From: Flavobacteriaceae bacterium | Lineage (GTDB): Bacteria; Bacteroidota; Bacteroidia; Flavobacteriales; Flavobacteriaceae | DNA length: 64,000 nt | Assembly: GCA_947457615.1 (NCBI GenBank) | Contig: CANGWK010000008.1 | Location: forward strand, 1 to 64,000 | Direction: 5' to 3' | Shown here: piece after piece, positions 38,518 to 47,153 of the stretch | Layout: each line of letters opens with the position of its first letter | Numbering within the stretch: position 1 is the first letter of the stretch | Translations under genes and position numbers: made by a program | Notes under the pieces: generated by a model | What the model saw: the letters and a program-made list of their open reading frames with translations, nothing else | The model's database searches: none | Told to the model about the DNA's origin: nothing

Positions 38518-39231
38518 ATGAGGATATTTTTTTCATTTCTTTTTTTATTCTATTTTTCTTTTAATGTTCAAGCACAATTTGAAGCAGGTAAAAGAAAAGT
38601 AAATATTAGTGCAATTCCGAAAAAAACAACTAAGCAGACTGCAAAGGTTACTGAAAAATCTACAAAATCTATTTTTCCTGAATTTAAATTTGAAAGTCAG
38701 ATTTTTAAAAAACCAGAAGATAAATTTTTAAAAGGCTTACCTGAGATTCCTAAAGTTGGAGAAGTTCAAAACCCAAAATCGTATCCTTTAAAAAATCCAG
38801 CGGAAGATTATACCGAAAAGTTTAATCAACAAATGAAAGAAGATGGTATTCGCCCAGAATTATTTAATAGAGATATGAATTTGGGACAATTTATAGTTTA
38901 TACTTCTAAAGTAAATCTAGATTCTCGCGATTATGGTGCTATTGATGGCGATATTGTGCGAGTTTGGGTAAATGGAAACATGGTAACAAATCCTATTTAT
39001 CTAGATGCAAAGTTCCAAGAAGTTGTTTTAGATTTAAAAAAAGGAGTAAATATTATAGAAATCGAAGCTCTTAATTTTGGCGAACTTTCTCCTAACACAG
39101 GCCAGTTTACTTTTTATGATGGAAATAAAGAGTTTGTAACCAATCAATACTGGAATTTAGGAATTGGATATAAAGCCAGAATTTTGATAGAATATAAGGA
39201 TAAAATTTTAAAAAAATCCGACGAAAAATAA
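38518..39231 (+). CDS. Exported hypothetical protein (237 aa)
   Basis: An earlier in-frame ATG exists at 38476, but the ATG at 38518 gives a good signal peptide (MRIFFSFLFLFYFSFNVQAQ). The mature protein has a lysine/threonine-rich linker (about 25-60) and then a beta-rich domain (NLGQFIVYTSKVNLDSRDYG, VRVWVNGNMVTNPIYLDAKF, KKGVNIIEIEALNFGELSPN) resembling a carbohydrate-binding or calycin-like fold, which is only a guess. Function unknown. Divergently transcribed from the TonB-receptor gene. Confidence 0.7.
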   Translation: MRIFFSFLFLFYFSFNVQAQFEAGKRKVNISAIPKKTTKQTAKVTEKSTKSIFPEFKFESQIFKKPEDKFLKGLPEIPKVGEVQNPKSYPLKNPAEDYTEKFNQQMKEDGIRPELFNRDMNLGQFIVYTSKVNLDSRDYGAIDGDIVRVWVNGNMVTNPIYLDAKFQEVVLDLKKGVNIIEIEALNFGELSPNTGQFTFYDGNKEFVTNQYWNLGIGYKARILIEYKDKILKKSDEK

Positions 39232-39240
39232 ATAAGTATT

Positions 39241-40437
39241 TTACTCTTCTTTTTCATCATCAGCTTTAAATGGGTAATCGCCAAATAAAGGAGCTAATTG
39301 TTTTGTTTTGTAAGTTTTATGCGTGAATTTATTAGACAATACAAACATCGCAACTTTTTCTTTTTTCATATTAATATAACAAGAAGTATTGCCATGCCAC
39401 CATCCGTTGTGGAAGTAAAATGGTTCACCCTGGTCAAATTCCAGCATGCGGATTCCCAAGCCATAATTTCTTAAACCTTTCTTTTCATTACTGTAACCAT
39501 GGTATACTTTTTTAAGCAATTCCGGATTTAGATATGAAGTTGAATAGCGCGCCAAATCAAATTTCAATAAATCTCTTGGAGTTGAATAGATGTTTTTATC
39601 GCCATAAACGCCATCCAAATATTCCACAGCCAAATCAACATCACCTTTATAGGATAAAGAAACTTTGCCTTTATATTTATCCGTTTCATATACAAATGTA
39701 TGCGTCATCCCCAATGGTTTGAAAATCATTTCTTGCATTGCTTCTGGATATTTTAATTTAGTAACCTTTTCAATAATAAGGGCTAACATAGCATAATTTG
39801 TATTACAATATGCAAAACGTGTGTCTGTTTTATTCTCTAATGGAATGTGTTTGTCTTTCATGACAGAAATAATATCCTCATTAGATAGTTCTTTTTTTCT
39901 ATCCCAATTTCCATCATTGTAAGTAAAATAGGCATAATTTTTCATGCCACTTCTATGGTTTAACAATGTTAAAACAGTAACATCTGGATATGGAAAATTA
40001 GGTAAAAATTCGGTTACTTTTTGCTCTAATTTAATTTTATCAGCATCATCTAACATCAATATTGCAGAAGCAGTAAGAACTTTACTTACTGAAGCAATGT
40101 GCAGCGGTGTATCTGCAGTTATTAATTCATTTTTACTTTTATTAGCAAATCCATTATAGTTTTCATATAAAATCCTCCCATTTTGAGCCACTAAAAAACT
40201 AACATAATCTTCTTTATCCCATACTTTTTGGAAGTAGGTATCAATTTGTAACTTTTTATCATTACAATAATTATTATCTAGAGATGGCATTTCTTCTCCT
40301 GAAGGACTTAAAATTGGAAGTCCATTTTCATTGATTTTTATTACTTTTTTAGAGGAATCGTCACTTTTTTTACAACTAATAAAGGAGGTGCTTAGGAAAA
40401 CTAGTAGGAAACAATATAAGACAATTTTATTTTTCAT
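39241..40437 (-). CDS. Serine hydrolase of the beta-lactamase class C/PBP family (lipoprotein)
   Basis: The start at 40437 gives a lipoprotein signal (LSTSFISC, Cys22), better than the longer frame from 40521. The catalytic SxxK motif is Ser116-Lys119 in IASVSKVLTAS, and FAYCNTNYAMLAL supplies the Y-x-N motif. FHNGWWHGNTS near the end fits the HxG region. Such enzymes act as carboxypeptidases, esterases or amidases; no inference of antibiotic resistance is justified. Mature length about 376 is typical. Confidence 0.87.
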   Translation of the reverse strand: MKNKIVLYCFLLVFLSTSFISCKKSDDSSKKVIKINENGLPILSPSGEEMPSLDNNYCNDKKLQIDTYFQKVWDKEDYVSFLVAQNGRILYENYNGFANKSKNELITADTPLHIASVSKVLTASAILMLDDADKIKLEQKVTEFLPNFPYPDVTVLTLLNHRSGMKNYAYFTYNDGNWDRKKELSNEDIISVMKDKHIPLENKTDTRFAYCNTNYAMLALIIEKVTKLKYPEAMQEMIFKPLGMTHTFVYETDKYKGKVSLSYKGDVDLAVEYLDGVYGDKNIYSTPRDLLKFDLARYSTSYLNPELLKKVYHGYSNEKKGLRNYGLGIRMLEFDQGEPFYFHNGWWHGNTSCYINMKKEKVAMFVLSNKFTHKTYKTKQLAPLFGDYPFKADDEKEE

Positions 40438-40604
40438 TAATTTGGAGGATAAAAAGCAAATATAAGTAATCCAATTTCCTGCCAGAACACTTTTTAGGAA
40501 AGGTATTAACATGTTTTTCACATTCTTTATAAGTACTATTTGTAAACCTTTGTTTTTCAGTAAATAGTATGAATTTCGTCCTCTATAATTAATGTCAAAA
40601 ATGT

Positions 40605-40635
40605 TTTGAAAACGATTTCGTTAATGGTAATTTTG
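40605..40635 (+). promoter_or_regulatory. Promoter (TTTG-N19-TAATTTTG) of the saccharopine-dehydrogenase-like gene
   Basis: TTTG at 40605-40608 and TAATTTTG at 40628-40635 match both Bacteroidota elements with a 19-base spacer. The ATG lies 28 bases downstream of the -7 box. Confidence 0.6.
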
Positions 40636-40663
40636 CAAAACAAACAAACTAGAACTCCCTAAA

Positions 40664-41866
40664 ATGAAATTTGGAATAGTAAAAGAACGAAAAAGCCCAC
40701 CTGATAGAAGAGTAGTTTTCACGCCCAAAGAGTTAGTTAGATTGCAAGCCGAGCACAAAGATGCTATTGTTAAAGTTGAAACATCTGATATAAGGGTTTT
40801 TACAGATGAAGAATATACCAATTTAGGAATAGATGTTGTTTCGGATTTAAGTGATTGTGATGTGTTATTTGGAGTAAAAGAGATTCCAGTAGAGGCATTA
40901 ATTCCTAATAAAAAATATTTTTTCTTTTCGCATACGATAAAAAAACAGCCTTATAATAGAAAATTATTGCAAGCAGTTTTAGATAAAAACATAGAACTTT
41001 ATGATCACGAGACAATTGTAGACGCTAATTTTAGAAGATTAATTGGCTTTGGACGGTACGCAGGAATTGTTGGAGCTTACAACGGATTTAGAGGCTTCGG
41101 AATCAAATATGATTTGTTTAATTTAGCCAAAGCAGAAACCTTAAAGAGTCAAGAAGATCTATTAATTAGATTAAAACGGCAAACGCTTCCTAACCTAAAA
41201 ATTGTAGTTACTGGTTTCGGAAAAGTAGGAATGGGAATTAAGGAAATACTTGATGGCATGAAAATTAAACAAGTTTCGGCTACCGATTTTTTAAATAAAA
41301 ATTATTCTTCTGCTGTTTATACCCAAATAGATGTTTTAGATTATAATAAACGTTTGGATGGTAAAGTTTTGGATAACAATGATTTCTATAACAATCCACA
41401 AGAATACACTTCTGATTTTGAAAGATTTACTAAAGTTGCCGATATTTTTATGGCAGGTCATTTTCATGGAAATGGTGCTCCAGATATTTTAACAAATGAC
41501 ATGCTAAAGTTAGCCGATTGTAAGATTAAAGTCGTTGCCGATATTTCTTGTGATGTTGCTGGTCCTGTAGCTTGTACTCTTAAAGCATCGACAATTGCAG
41601 ATCCGTTCTTTGGATATTTACCTTCTGAAAATAAAGAAGTTTCCTACACGCATCCAGGTTCTATTTTGGTAATGTCTGTAGATAATTTGCCTTGCGAGTT
41701 GCCTAAAGATGCCAGTGAAGGATTTGGAGAAATGTTTATGCAACATGTAATTCCAGCATTTTTTAATGGTGATAAAGACGGAATTTTACATCGAGCTAAA
41801 ATGACTGAAAACGGCAAACTCACGAAACGATTTGAATACCTTCAAGATTATGTAGACGGAAATTAA
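40664..41866 (+). CDS. Saccharopine dehydrogenase/alanine dehydrogenase-like NAD(P) oxidoreductase
   Basis: The N-terminal half has the AlaDH/PNT-type fold (MKFGIVKERKSPPDRRVVFT, FFFSHTIKKQPYN, ELYDHETIVD), followed by a Rossmann nucleotide site VVTGFGKVGMGIKEIL. The overall layout resembles NAD-dependent saccharopine dehydrogenases of the LYS1 type (lysine-forming) as much as alanine dehydrogenase. HPGSILVMSVDNLPCELP is a conserved-looking C-terminal segment. A 400-residue length fits either. lysA is 23 kb away, so genetic linkage gives no help in choosing. Substrate not settled by sequence. Confidence 0.8.
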   Translation: MKFGIVKERKSPPDRRVVFTPKELVRLQAEHKDAIVKVETSDIRVFTDEEYTNLGIDVVSDLSDCDVLFGVKEIPVEALIPNKKYFFFSHTIKKQPYNRKLLQAVLDKNIELYDHETIVDANFRRLIGFGRYAGIVGAYNGFRGFGIKYDLFNLAKAETLKSQEDLLIRLKRQTLPNLKIVVTGFGKVGMGIKEILDGMKIKQVSATDFLNKNYSSAVYTQIDVLDYNKRLDGKVLDNNDFYNNPQEYTSDFERFTKVADIFMAGHFHGNGAPDILTNDMLKLADCKIKVVADISCDVAGPVACTLKASTIADPFFGYLPSENKEVSYTHPGSILVMSVDNLPCELPKDASEGFGEMFMQHVIPAFFNGDKDGILHRAKMTENGKLTKRFEYLQDYVDGN

Positions 41867-41917
41867 ATCTATTCTAGATGATTATTGGGTTTATTAGATT
41901 AATTTTCAATAACTGAC

Positions 41918-41945
41918 TTGTAAATCCAAAATTAAATTACATTTG
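41918..41945 (+). promoter_or_regulatory. Promoter (TTG-N17-TACATTTG) of the sugar transporter gene
   Basis: TTG at 41918-41920 and TACATTTG at 41938-41945 match the Bacteroidota elements, with a 17-base spacer slightly shorter than usual. Confidence 0.5.
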
Positions 41946-42023
41946 TCTATCGGATGTAGAATAGTAATTGTTTTTCAAACTGATAATTAATTAATTAACC
42001 AAAACCAACCTAATATTTAAACT

Positions 42024-43460
42024 ATGAATTCAGAACAAACTAAGACTAATTGGGCACAATTTATTCCTTTAGTAACAGTATTCTTTTTTTGGGGATTTGT
42101 TGCAGCAAGTAATGATATTTTAATACCCGTTTTCAAAAAAGCTTTCGATTTAACACAAGGGCAAAGTCAATTAGTATCTTTAGCTTTTTATATTGCATAT
42201 ACAGTTGGTTCCTTAATTTACATGTTAATTTCACTTGCAATAGGTAAGGATTTAGTAAATAAAATTGGATATAAAAACGGATTAGCATTAGGATTGACAA
42301 TATCCGCTTTAGGAACTTTATTGTTTTATCCAGCGGCTAATTTACATTCGTTTCCATTAATGTTATCGGGATTGTTTACTGTAGCTTTAGGATTTTCGTT
42401 ACAACAAACAGTTGCAAATCCTTTAGCTATTGCATTAGGATCAATTTCGACAGGATCACAAAGATTAACTTTGGCAGGAGGAATCAATAATTTTGGAACT
42501 ACTATTGGACCACTAATTGTGAGTTTTGCAATCTTCGGATCTGCAGCTTCAGGAAATACTGAAATGAGTATTGAAAGTGTGAAAATTCCATATTTGATAT
42601 TAGGAGTAGCCTTTTTATTAGTAGCAATATTGCTTAAAATGTCTTCTCTTCCAGAATATCCTCAAACTATTGTAGAATCAGTTGACGAGGATAAAAATTC
42701 TAGAAGTTCTGCTTTGCAATACCCACAATTAATTTTAGGAATGATTGCAATCTTCATTTATGTTGGCGTAGAAGTTTCTACAGCAAGTAATTTACCCGCA
42801 TACATGGAAAAAAGTCTTGGTTTTTTAACTAAAGATATTGCTCCTTATGTTTCTTTGTATTGGGCGAGTTTAATGATTGGCCGTTGGACTGGAGCAGTTC
42901 AAGCCTTTACAGATAAAATGGATTTGCAAAAAATATTACGATTCGTTGCTCCGTATCTTGCATTTGGTATTTTCTTAGTAGTTAATGCAATTGCAAAACA
43001 TGATTTAACGCCATTTTATGTTTATGCATTAATAATTTTGGTGCTTATTGCTGCAGATATTGCAAGTAAAGGAAATCCGGCAAGAATGTTATTGCTATTT
43101 TCTGCATTAGGAATTGTTTCTCTACTTGTTGGAATGGCAACTAGTGGAATGGTTTCAGTATATGCATTTATTAGCGTTGGTTTGTTTTGTAGTACTTTAT
43201 GGCCGTGTATATTTACTTTGGCGGTTAGTGGTTTAGGAAAGCATACTAGTCAAGGAAGTAGTTTTTTAATTATGATGATTATGGGTGGTGGTATTATTAG
43301 TTGGATACAAGGAACAATTGCCGATTCTATAGGAATTCAAAACAGTTATATTGTTGGAGTTTTTTGTTTTGCCTATCTAGCATTTTATGGTTGGAAAGTA
43401 AGTTCGATATTAAGAAGCCAAGGAATTGATTTTGACAAGAAAATTAGTGGAGGACATTAG
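42024..43460 (+). CDS. FucP/GluP-type sugar MFS transporter
   Basis: A twelve-helix major facilitator permease, sugar:H+ symporter type, in the inner membrane. The N-terminus FIPLVTVFFFWGFVAASNDI and LIPVFKKAFDLTQGQSQLVS, and QQTVANPLAIALGSISTGSQ, match the fucose/glucose/galactose permease family. The 478 residues are about average. A strongly folded terminator follows. It stands alone with its own promoter; the sugar transported cannot be deduced. Confidence 0.92.
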   Translation: MNSEQTKTNWAQFIPLVTVFFFWGFVAASNDILIPVFKKAFDLTQGQSQLVSLAFYIAYTVGSLIYMLISLAIGKDLVNKIGYKNGLALGLTISALGTLLFYPAANLHSFPLMLSGLFTVALGFSLQQTVANPLAIALGSISTGSQRLTLAGGINNFGTTIGPLIVSFAIFGSAASGNTEMSIESVKIPYLILGVAFLLVAILLKMSSLPEYPQTIVESVDEDKNSRSSALQYPQLILGMIAIFIYVGVEVSTASNLPAYMEKSLGFLTKDIAPYVSLYWASLMIGRWTGAVQAFTDKMDLQKILRFVAPYLAFGIFLVVNAIAKHDLTPFYVYALIILVLIAADIASKGNPARMLLLFSALGIVSLLVGMATSGMVSVYAFISVGLFCSTLWPCIFTLAVSGLGKHTSQGSSFLIMMIMGGGIISWIQGTIADSIGIQNSYIVGVFCFAYLAFYGWKVSSILRSQGIDFDKKISGGH

Positions 43461-43486
43461 AAAATAGTTTTCTTAATTTCAAGCAT

Positions 43487-43534
43487 AAAAAAACTCCGAA
43501 AGAATATTTTTGAATATTCTTTCGGAGTTTTTTT
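43487..43534. terminator. Long bidirectional terminator hairpin
   Basis: The arm 43488-43508 (ends CCGAAAGAATATT) pairs almost perfectly over about 21 bases with 43513-43533, around a TTTG loop, with A residues before and T residues after. It lies between the convergent transporter and outer-membrane protein genes. Confidence 0.92.
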
Positions 43535-43546
43535 GTGTACGAATTT

Positions 43547-44392
43547 CTAAAGTCTAAAAATACCACCAAAAGATATAATGCGTTGTAAAAACATAAAGTG
43601 TTGGCTTGCGGTGTCGTCTGAAGAAGCACTAGTTCGGATGTCATTCATATTAATATAACCTCCTTTAAGTTCCCCTTGAATGAAGTAGTGTTTGAAAAAA
43701 GTAAAATTGATTCCAACTTTAGCAGCAACGCCATATCCTGAAACATGAAAATCATCATGTCTATCTTTTTCTAATACTTTGGCATTAGTTTTAGGATATA
43801 ATACACCTCCACCAGCACCTTCGGTAAGATTTATCTGAACTTTATCAGTATTTGTTATTCCGAAAATTTTAGAAATATCGTCTACACGAGAAATTTCTGT
43901 ATTCACATAATTTAACCCATCCGTATGTTCAAAAGTTAAAAATGTCTCATCGGATAAATCCACCTGTCCATTATTAATTTGATTTCCCAAATATCTTGAA
44001 GGATAAGTTCCATTAATTTTAGCTATTTGATTTTGTTGCATTACATATTTCATGTGGTCTACTCCAACAGATATATTATAATGATCGTTAATAAAATATC
44101 CCATTCGGAAGTTCGTTTGCGGTATTGTCATTGTTGTTGGATTGACATAATTTACGTGCCAACCCATAGGTTTGTCGTGAGCTACAGCATTTTCAATTGT
44201 AAAATCATAATCATTTCCTTTAAAGTGAATATCTGATTTAGTATAATTATCTCTATTGCCACCCCAAAAAAAGTAAAACTTACCTTTATTGTGAGCGGTA
44301 TACTTTTCTGGATTTGGATTTTCTTGAGCAAAAGAATTAGTTGTTAAAACTCCTAAAAATAGTATGAAAAGAATTCTTAATTTTAATAACAT
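43547..44392 (-). CDS. Putative outer-membrane beta-barrel protein (281 aa)
   Basis: A signal peptide spans about 1-22 (TTNSFAQ). The mature protein contains alternating aromatic/glycine strand-like segments such as FYFFWGGNRDNYTKSDIHF, TNFRMGYFINDHYNISVGVD and KVGINFTFFKHYFIQGELKG, and ends in an arginine-leucine after RIISFGGIFR. This fits a small outer-membrane barrel, as in other flavobacterial genes annotated as porin family or hypothetical. It lies directly downstream of kdsA (9 bases apart). Confidence 0.65.
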   Translation of the reverse strand: MLLKLRILFILFLGVLTTNSFAQENPNPEKYTAHNKGKFYFFWGGNRDNYTKSDIHFKGNDYDFTIENAVAHDKPMGWHVNYVNPTTMTIPQTNFRMGYFINDHYNISVGVDHMKYVMQQNQIAKINGTYPSRYLGNQINNGQVDLSDETFLTFEHTDGLNYVNTEISRVDDISKIFGITNTDKVQINLTEGAGGGVLYPKTNAKVLEKDRHDDFHVSGYGVAAKVGINFTFFKHYFIQGELKGGYINMNDIRTSASSDDTASQHFMFLQRIISFGGIFRL

Positions 44393-44401
44393 TTTCTTAT
44401 T

Positions 44402-45220
44402 TTAAAATTGATTAATTGTTTTTCTAATTGCTACCAATTTAGTCATTAAGTCTTCAAAATAATCTAGGTGCAACATATTAGCTCCATCGCTTTTTGCATT
44501 TGCAGGATCAAAATGGGTTTCAATAAAAATACCATCCACCCCAACTGCAATACCTGCCTTAGCAACGGTTTCAATCATATCTGGTCTTCCGCCGGTAACT
44601 CCAATAGTTTGGTTTGGTTGTTGCAACGAATGGGTAACATCAAGAACTGTTGTTGCATATTGTTGCATAGTTGGAATTCCTCTATAATCTACGATCATAT
44701 CTTGGTATCCAAACATGGTTCCTCTATCGGTAACCATCACGCTTTCATTATGACAATCCAATACTTTTTGAACGGCATGTTTCATGCTTTCGGGACTCAT
44801 AAATTGTCCTTTTTTCAAATTCACCGTTTTCCCGGTGTTTGCTGCAGCTACCACTAAATCAGTTTGGCGCACTAAAAAAGCTGGAATTTGAAGAACATCT
44901 ACATATTCGGCAGCAATTTGAGCATCTTCATTAGTGTGAATATCGGTTACGGTTGGAACATGAAAAGTTTCTGAAATTTTCCTTAAAATTTTTAATGCTT
45001 TTTCATCTCCAATTCCAGAAAAACTATCTATTCTTGAACGATTTGCTTTTTTGAACGACCCTTTGAAAACAAATGGTATTTCTAATTTATCAGTTATTTC
45101 TACTAATTTTTCTGCTATGCGAAATGCCATTTCCTCGCCCTCTATAGCACATGGCCCAGCTAGAAGAAAGAAGTTACCACTTTCGGTATGTTTTATTTGA
45201 GGAATGTGTGTTAAAATCAT
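44402..45220 (-). CDS. kdsA: 3-deoxy-8-phosphooctulonate (KDO-8-P) synthase
   Basis: Condenses phosphoenolpyruvate with arabinose 5-phosphate to make KDO 8-phosphate, the first committed step to Kdo, the sugar linking LPS core to lipid A. Family marks are LLAGPCAIEGEEMA at the N-terminus and FKGSFKKANRSRIDSFSG, then VTDIHTNEDA and VTGGRPDMIETVAKAG. Length 272 is standard. The adjacent lipoprotein gene at 45304-45768 belongs to a family that often sits next to kdsA in flavobacteria. Confidence 0.97.
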   Translation of the reverse strand: MILTHIPQIKHTESGNFFLLAGPCAIEGEEMAFRIAEKLVEITDKLEIPFVFKGSFKKANRSRIDSFSGIGDEKALKILRKISETFHVPTVTDIHTNEDAQIAAEYVDVLQIPAFLVRQTDLVVAAANTGKTVNLKKGQFMSPESMKHAVQKVLDCHNESVMVTDRGTMFGYQDMIVDYRGIPTMQQYATTVLDVTHSLQQPNQTIGVTGGRPDMIETVAKAGIAVGVDGIFIETHFDPANAKSDGANMLHLDYFEDLMTKLVAIRKTINQF

Positions 45221-45237
45221 CTTTTATAATTTTTTTG

Positions 45238-45245
45238 CAAAGGTA
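45238..45245 (-). promoter_or_regulatory. Promoter -7 box upstream of kdsA
   Basis: Complement reads TACCTTTG, matching TAnnTTTG, 17 bases before the kdsA ATG. No strong -33 TTG. Confidence 0.4.
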
Positions 45246-45303
45246 ACAAGAAAAAATCTTCTATTTTTTTTTATTTAAAAGGTTTCTAAGGGCTAATTAA
45301 AAT

Positions 45304-45768
45304 TTAATTTTGAATGTATTTTTTAATTTTTAGCCCTTTAGGACAAACTACTTTTCCTTTTTCATAAATATTTAAATATAGATTTATTTTTGTGTCACTG
45401 CCTTCCAAAGTAATTTCATATAAATCTAATGTTCCTGCTCCCACAAGGCTTTTTTTGGAGGGAAATGGGCAACAGTTGTCTTTTTTAACATAGGAGATTT
45501 TTTCACCATTAGGGCCTTCCAAAGCATTGAAGAAATAAATAATATTCTTTGGGGAATATTTTTCGTTTTCAAATCCTAGATTTATGGGATAGTTTTTATC
45601 ATAGCCATATTTTCCATCTGAAGCATATTCGCTTATCATAAATTGATTATTTCTAACAGGAGGCTTTATTGCAGTATTATCCACATTTTGAAGTGTAGAT
45701 TTTATGCTTCCGCAAGAGGTGAAAATTGCAGTTAATATAAGTAATAATAGTAGTTGGAAAGTTTTCAT
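45304..45768 (-). CDS. Lipoprotein next to kdsA (154 aa)
   Basis: A lipobox is present (AIFTSC, Cys19). The mature protein has segments like SEYASDGKYGYDKNYPINLG, the cysteine pair NCCPFPSKK and a beta-rich end (YEITLEGSDTKINLYLN). In databases such proteins are sometimes labelled 2-dehydro-3-deoxyphosphooctonate aldolase, which is a name carried over from the neighbouring kdsA and is not supported by any catalytic residue here. Role unknown; the recurring kdsA linkage suggests an envelope function. Confidence 0.75.
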   Translation of the reverse strand: MKTFQLLLLLILTAIFTSCGSIKSTLQNVDNTAIKPPVRNNQFMISEYASDGKYGYDKNYPINLGFENEKYSPKNIIYFFNALEGPNGEKISYVKKDNCCPFPSKKSLVGAGTLDLYEITLEGSDTKINLYLNIYEKGKVVCPKGLKIKKYIQN

Positions 45769-45834
45769 TTTAAATAATTTAATTATTTTTATTTAAATAT
45801 CTTAAAAATTAATCAAAAATCAAACCACTCTCTC

Positions 45835-45842
45835 TATTTTTG
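45835..45842 (+). promoter_or_regulatory. Promoter -7 box upstream of the YeeE/YedE pair
   Basis: TATTTTTG matches TAnnTTTG and lies 15 bases before the ATG at 45858. Confidence 0.4.
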
Positions 45843-45857
45843 TAAAAATAATACGAT

Positions 45858-46415
45858 ATGAATTTTTTAACTCAAACATGGCATTGGTCTATTTCTGGTT
45901 TCTTAATTGGAATGGTAATGTTGTGCTTAATTTATTTTGGAAAGAATTTTGGGATGTCAACCAATCTTAGGACTTTGTGTTCGTTAACCGGAATTGGGAA
46001 ACGAATTTCTTTTTTTAATTGGGATTGGAAATCGCAACGTTGGAATCTTGTAGTAGTTGCAGGTGCTATGGTGGGTGGTTATATTGCAGTTCATTTTTTA
46101 TCTAATGCGACTAATGTTTCTATTAATCCATTAACCATTTTGAAATTACAAAAATTAGGAATTGATGCTCCTAATGGAAAATTAATTCCCAATGCTATCT
46201 TTGGATCGGACATTTTTTATTCGCCAAAAAAGATTTTTTTGTTAGTTTTTGGAGGATTTCTAATAGGTTTTGGTTCACGATATGCTGGAGGATGCACTTC
46301 AGGTCATGCAATATCTGGGTTGAGTAATTTTCAATTTCCATCTTTGAAAGCCGTTATTGGTTTTTTTATTGGTGGGTTGATTATGGTTAACTTTATTTTT
46401 CCGTTAATTTTTTAA
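45858..46415 (+). CDS. YeeE/YedE family transporter, first half (DUF395)
   Basis: A membrane protein of 185 residues with about four to five hydrophobic helices. The signature GFGSRYAGGCTSGHAISGLS carries the conserved cysteine of this sulfur-compound transporter family (E. coli YeeE imports thiosulfate as a single long chain). In this genome the fold is split into two short genes, this one and the next 10 bases downstream. Substrate not determined. Confidence 0.87.
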   Translation: MNFLTQTWHWSISGFLIGMVMLCLIYFGKNFGMSTNLRTLCSLTGIGKRISFFNWDWKSQRWNLVVVAGAMVGGYIAVHFLSNATNVSINPLTILKLQKLGIDAPNGKLIPNAIFGSDIFYSPKKIFLLVFGGFLIGFGSRYAGGCTSGHAISGLSNFQFPSLKAVIGFFIGGLIMVNFIFPLIF

Positions 46416-46425
46416 AAAACACAAA

Positions 46426-46839
46426 ATGAATTTCATAAAATATTTACTAGTAGGATTTGTATTTGGAGTAGTTTTAACAAAAGCAGAAGCTGTTTCCTGG
46501 TACCGAATTTATGAAATGTTTCAGTTTGATTCTTTTCACATGTATGGAATAATAATGACAGCAATTATTACGGGTGTTATAGGTATACAAATTATTAAAC
46601 GCTTTAATATTAAGGACATAAAAGGATCTCCTATAAAAATATTAGATAAAGAACGTGGAACTTTTAGATATTGGATTGGTGGTTTATTTTTTGGATTGGG
46701 ATGGGCTTTGGTTGGCTCTTGTCCCGGGCCAATTTATATTCTCATTGGAGCAGGATTTATGAGCGTAGGTTTTGTTTTATTTGGTGCCCTATTTGGAACT
46801 TTTATTTATGGCTATTTTAAAGATAAATTGCCGCACTAA
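46426..46839 (+). CDS. YeeE/YedE family transporter, second half (DUF6691-type)
   Basis: A 137-residue membrane protein with about four helices. GLGWALVGSCPGPIYILIGA is the second conserved cysteine motif of the family, complementing that of the previous gene. The two halves probably assemble into one thiosulfate/sulfur-type channel, as in PmpA/PmpB-like pairs. The genes are 10 bases apart and share a promoter. Confidence 0.87.
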   Translation: MNFIKYLLVGFVFGVVLTKAEAVSWYRIYEMFQFDSFHMYGIIMTAIITGVIGIQIIKRFNIKDIKGSPIKILDKERGTFRYWIGGLFFGLGWALVGSCPGPIYILIGAGFMSVGFVLFGALFGTFIYGYFKDKLPH

Positions 46840-46853
46840 ATTATAAAAATATA

Positions 46854-47129
46854 TTATTCAATTTCTGCACTTAAACCTGCTTCAAGAAGTTGGGTGCATT
46901 GTGGTTTTAGTTCGTCAAACGAACCAGTTTTCACCGTACATCGTCCTTTATAATGTACTAAAATTGCACATTGTTCAGCTTGTTCAGAGGTGTGTTTACA
47001 AATTTTGATTAAGGTAGCAATTACATGATCAAAAGTATTCACATCGTCGTTATAAAGAACAATTTCATGGTTGTTGCCCAATTGTTCTTCTATTAAAACT
47101 TCCTCTTGAACTTTTTCTATGGTACTCAT
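46854..47129 (-). CDS. clpS: ATP-dependent Clp protease adaptor ClpS
   Basis: Delivers N-end-rule substrates to ClpAP-type proteases. The core NHEIVLYNDDVNTFDHVIA is the substrate-binding region with the NDD and helix features of ClpS, and CAILVHYKGRCTVKTGSFDE completes the fold. At 91 residues it is a normal ClpS. It follows prmA by 24 bases on the same strand, a pairing common in Bacteroidota. Confidence 0.94.
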   Translation of the reverse strand: MSTIEKVQEEVLIEEQLGNNHEIVLYNDDVNTFDHVIATLIKICKHTSEQAEQCAILVHYKGRCTVKTGSFDELKPQCTQLLEAGLSAEIE

Positions 47130-47153
47130 AGTTTTTAAATATTAGGAATACTA

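Noticed and set aside
45304..45768. 2-dehydro-3-deoxyphosphooctonate aldolase label
   Set aside because: The protein is a lipoprotein without aldolase motifs; the name probably came from adjacent kdsA.
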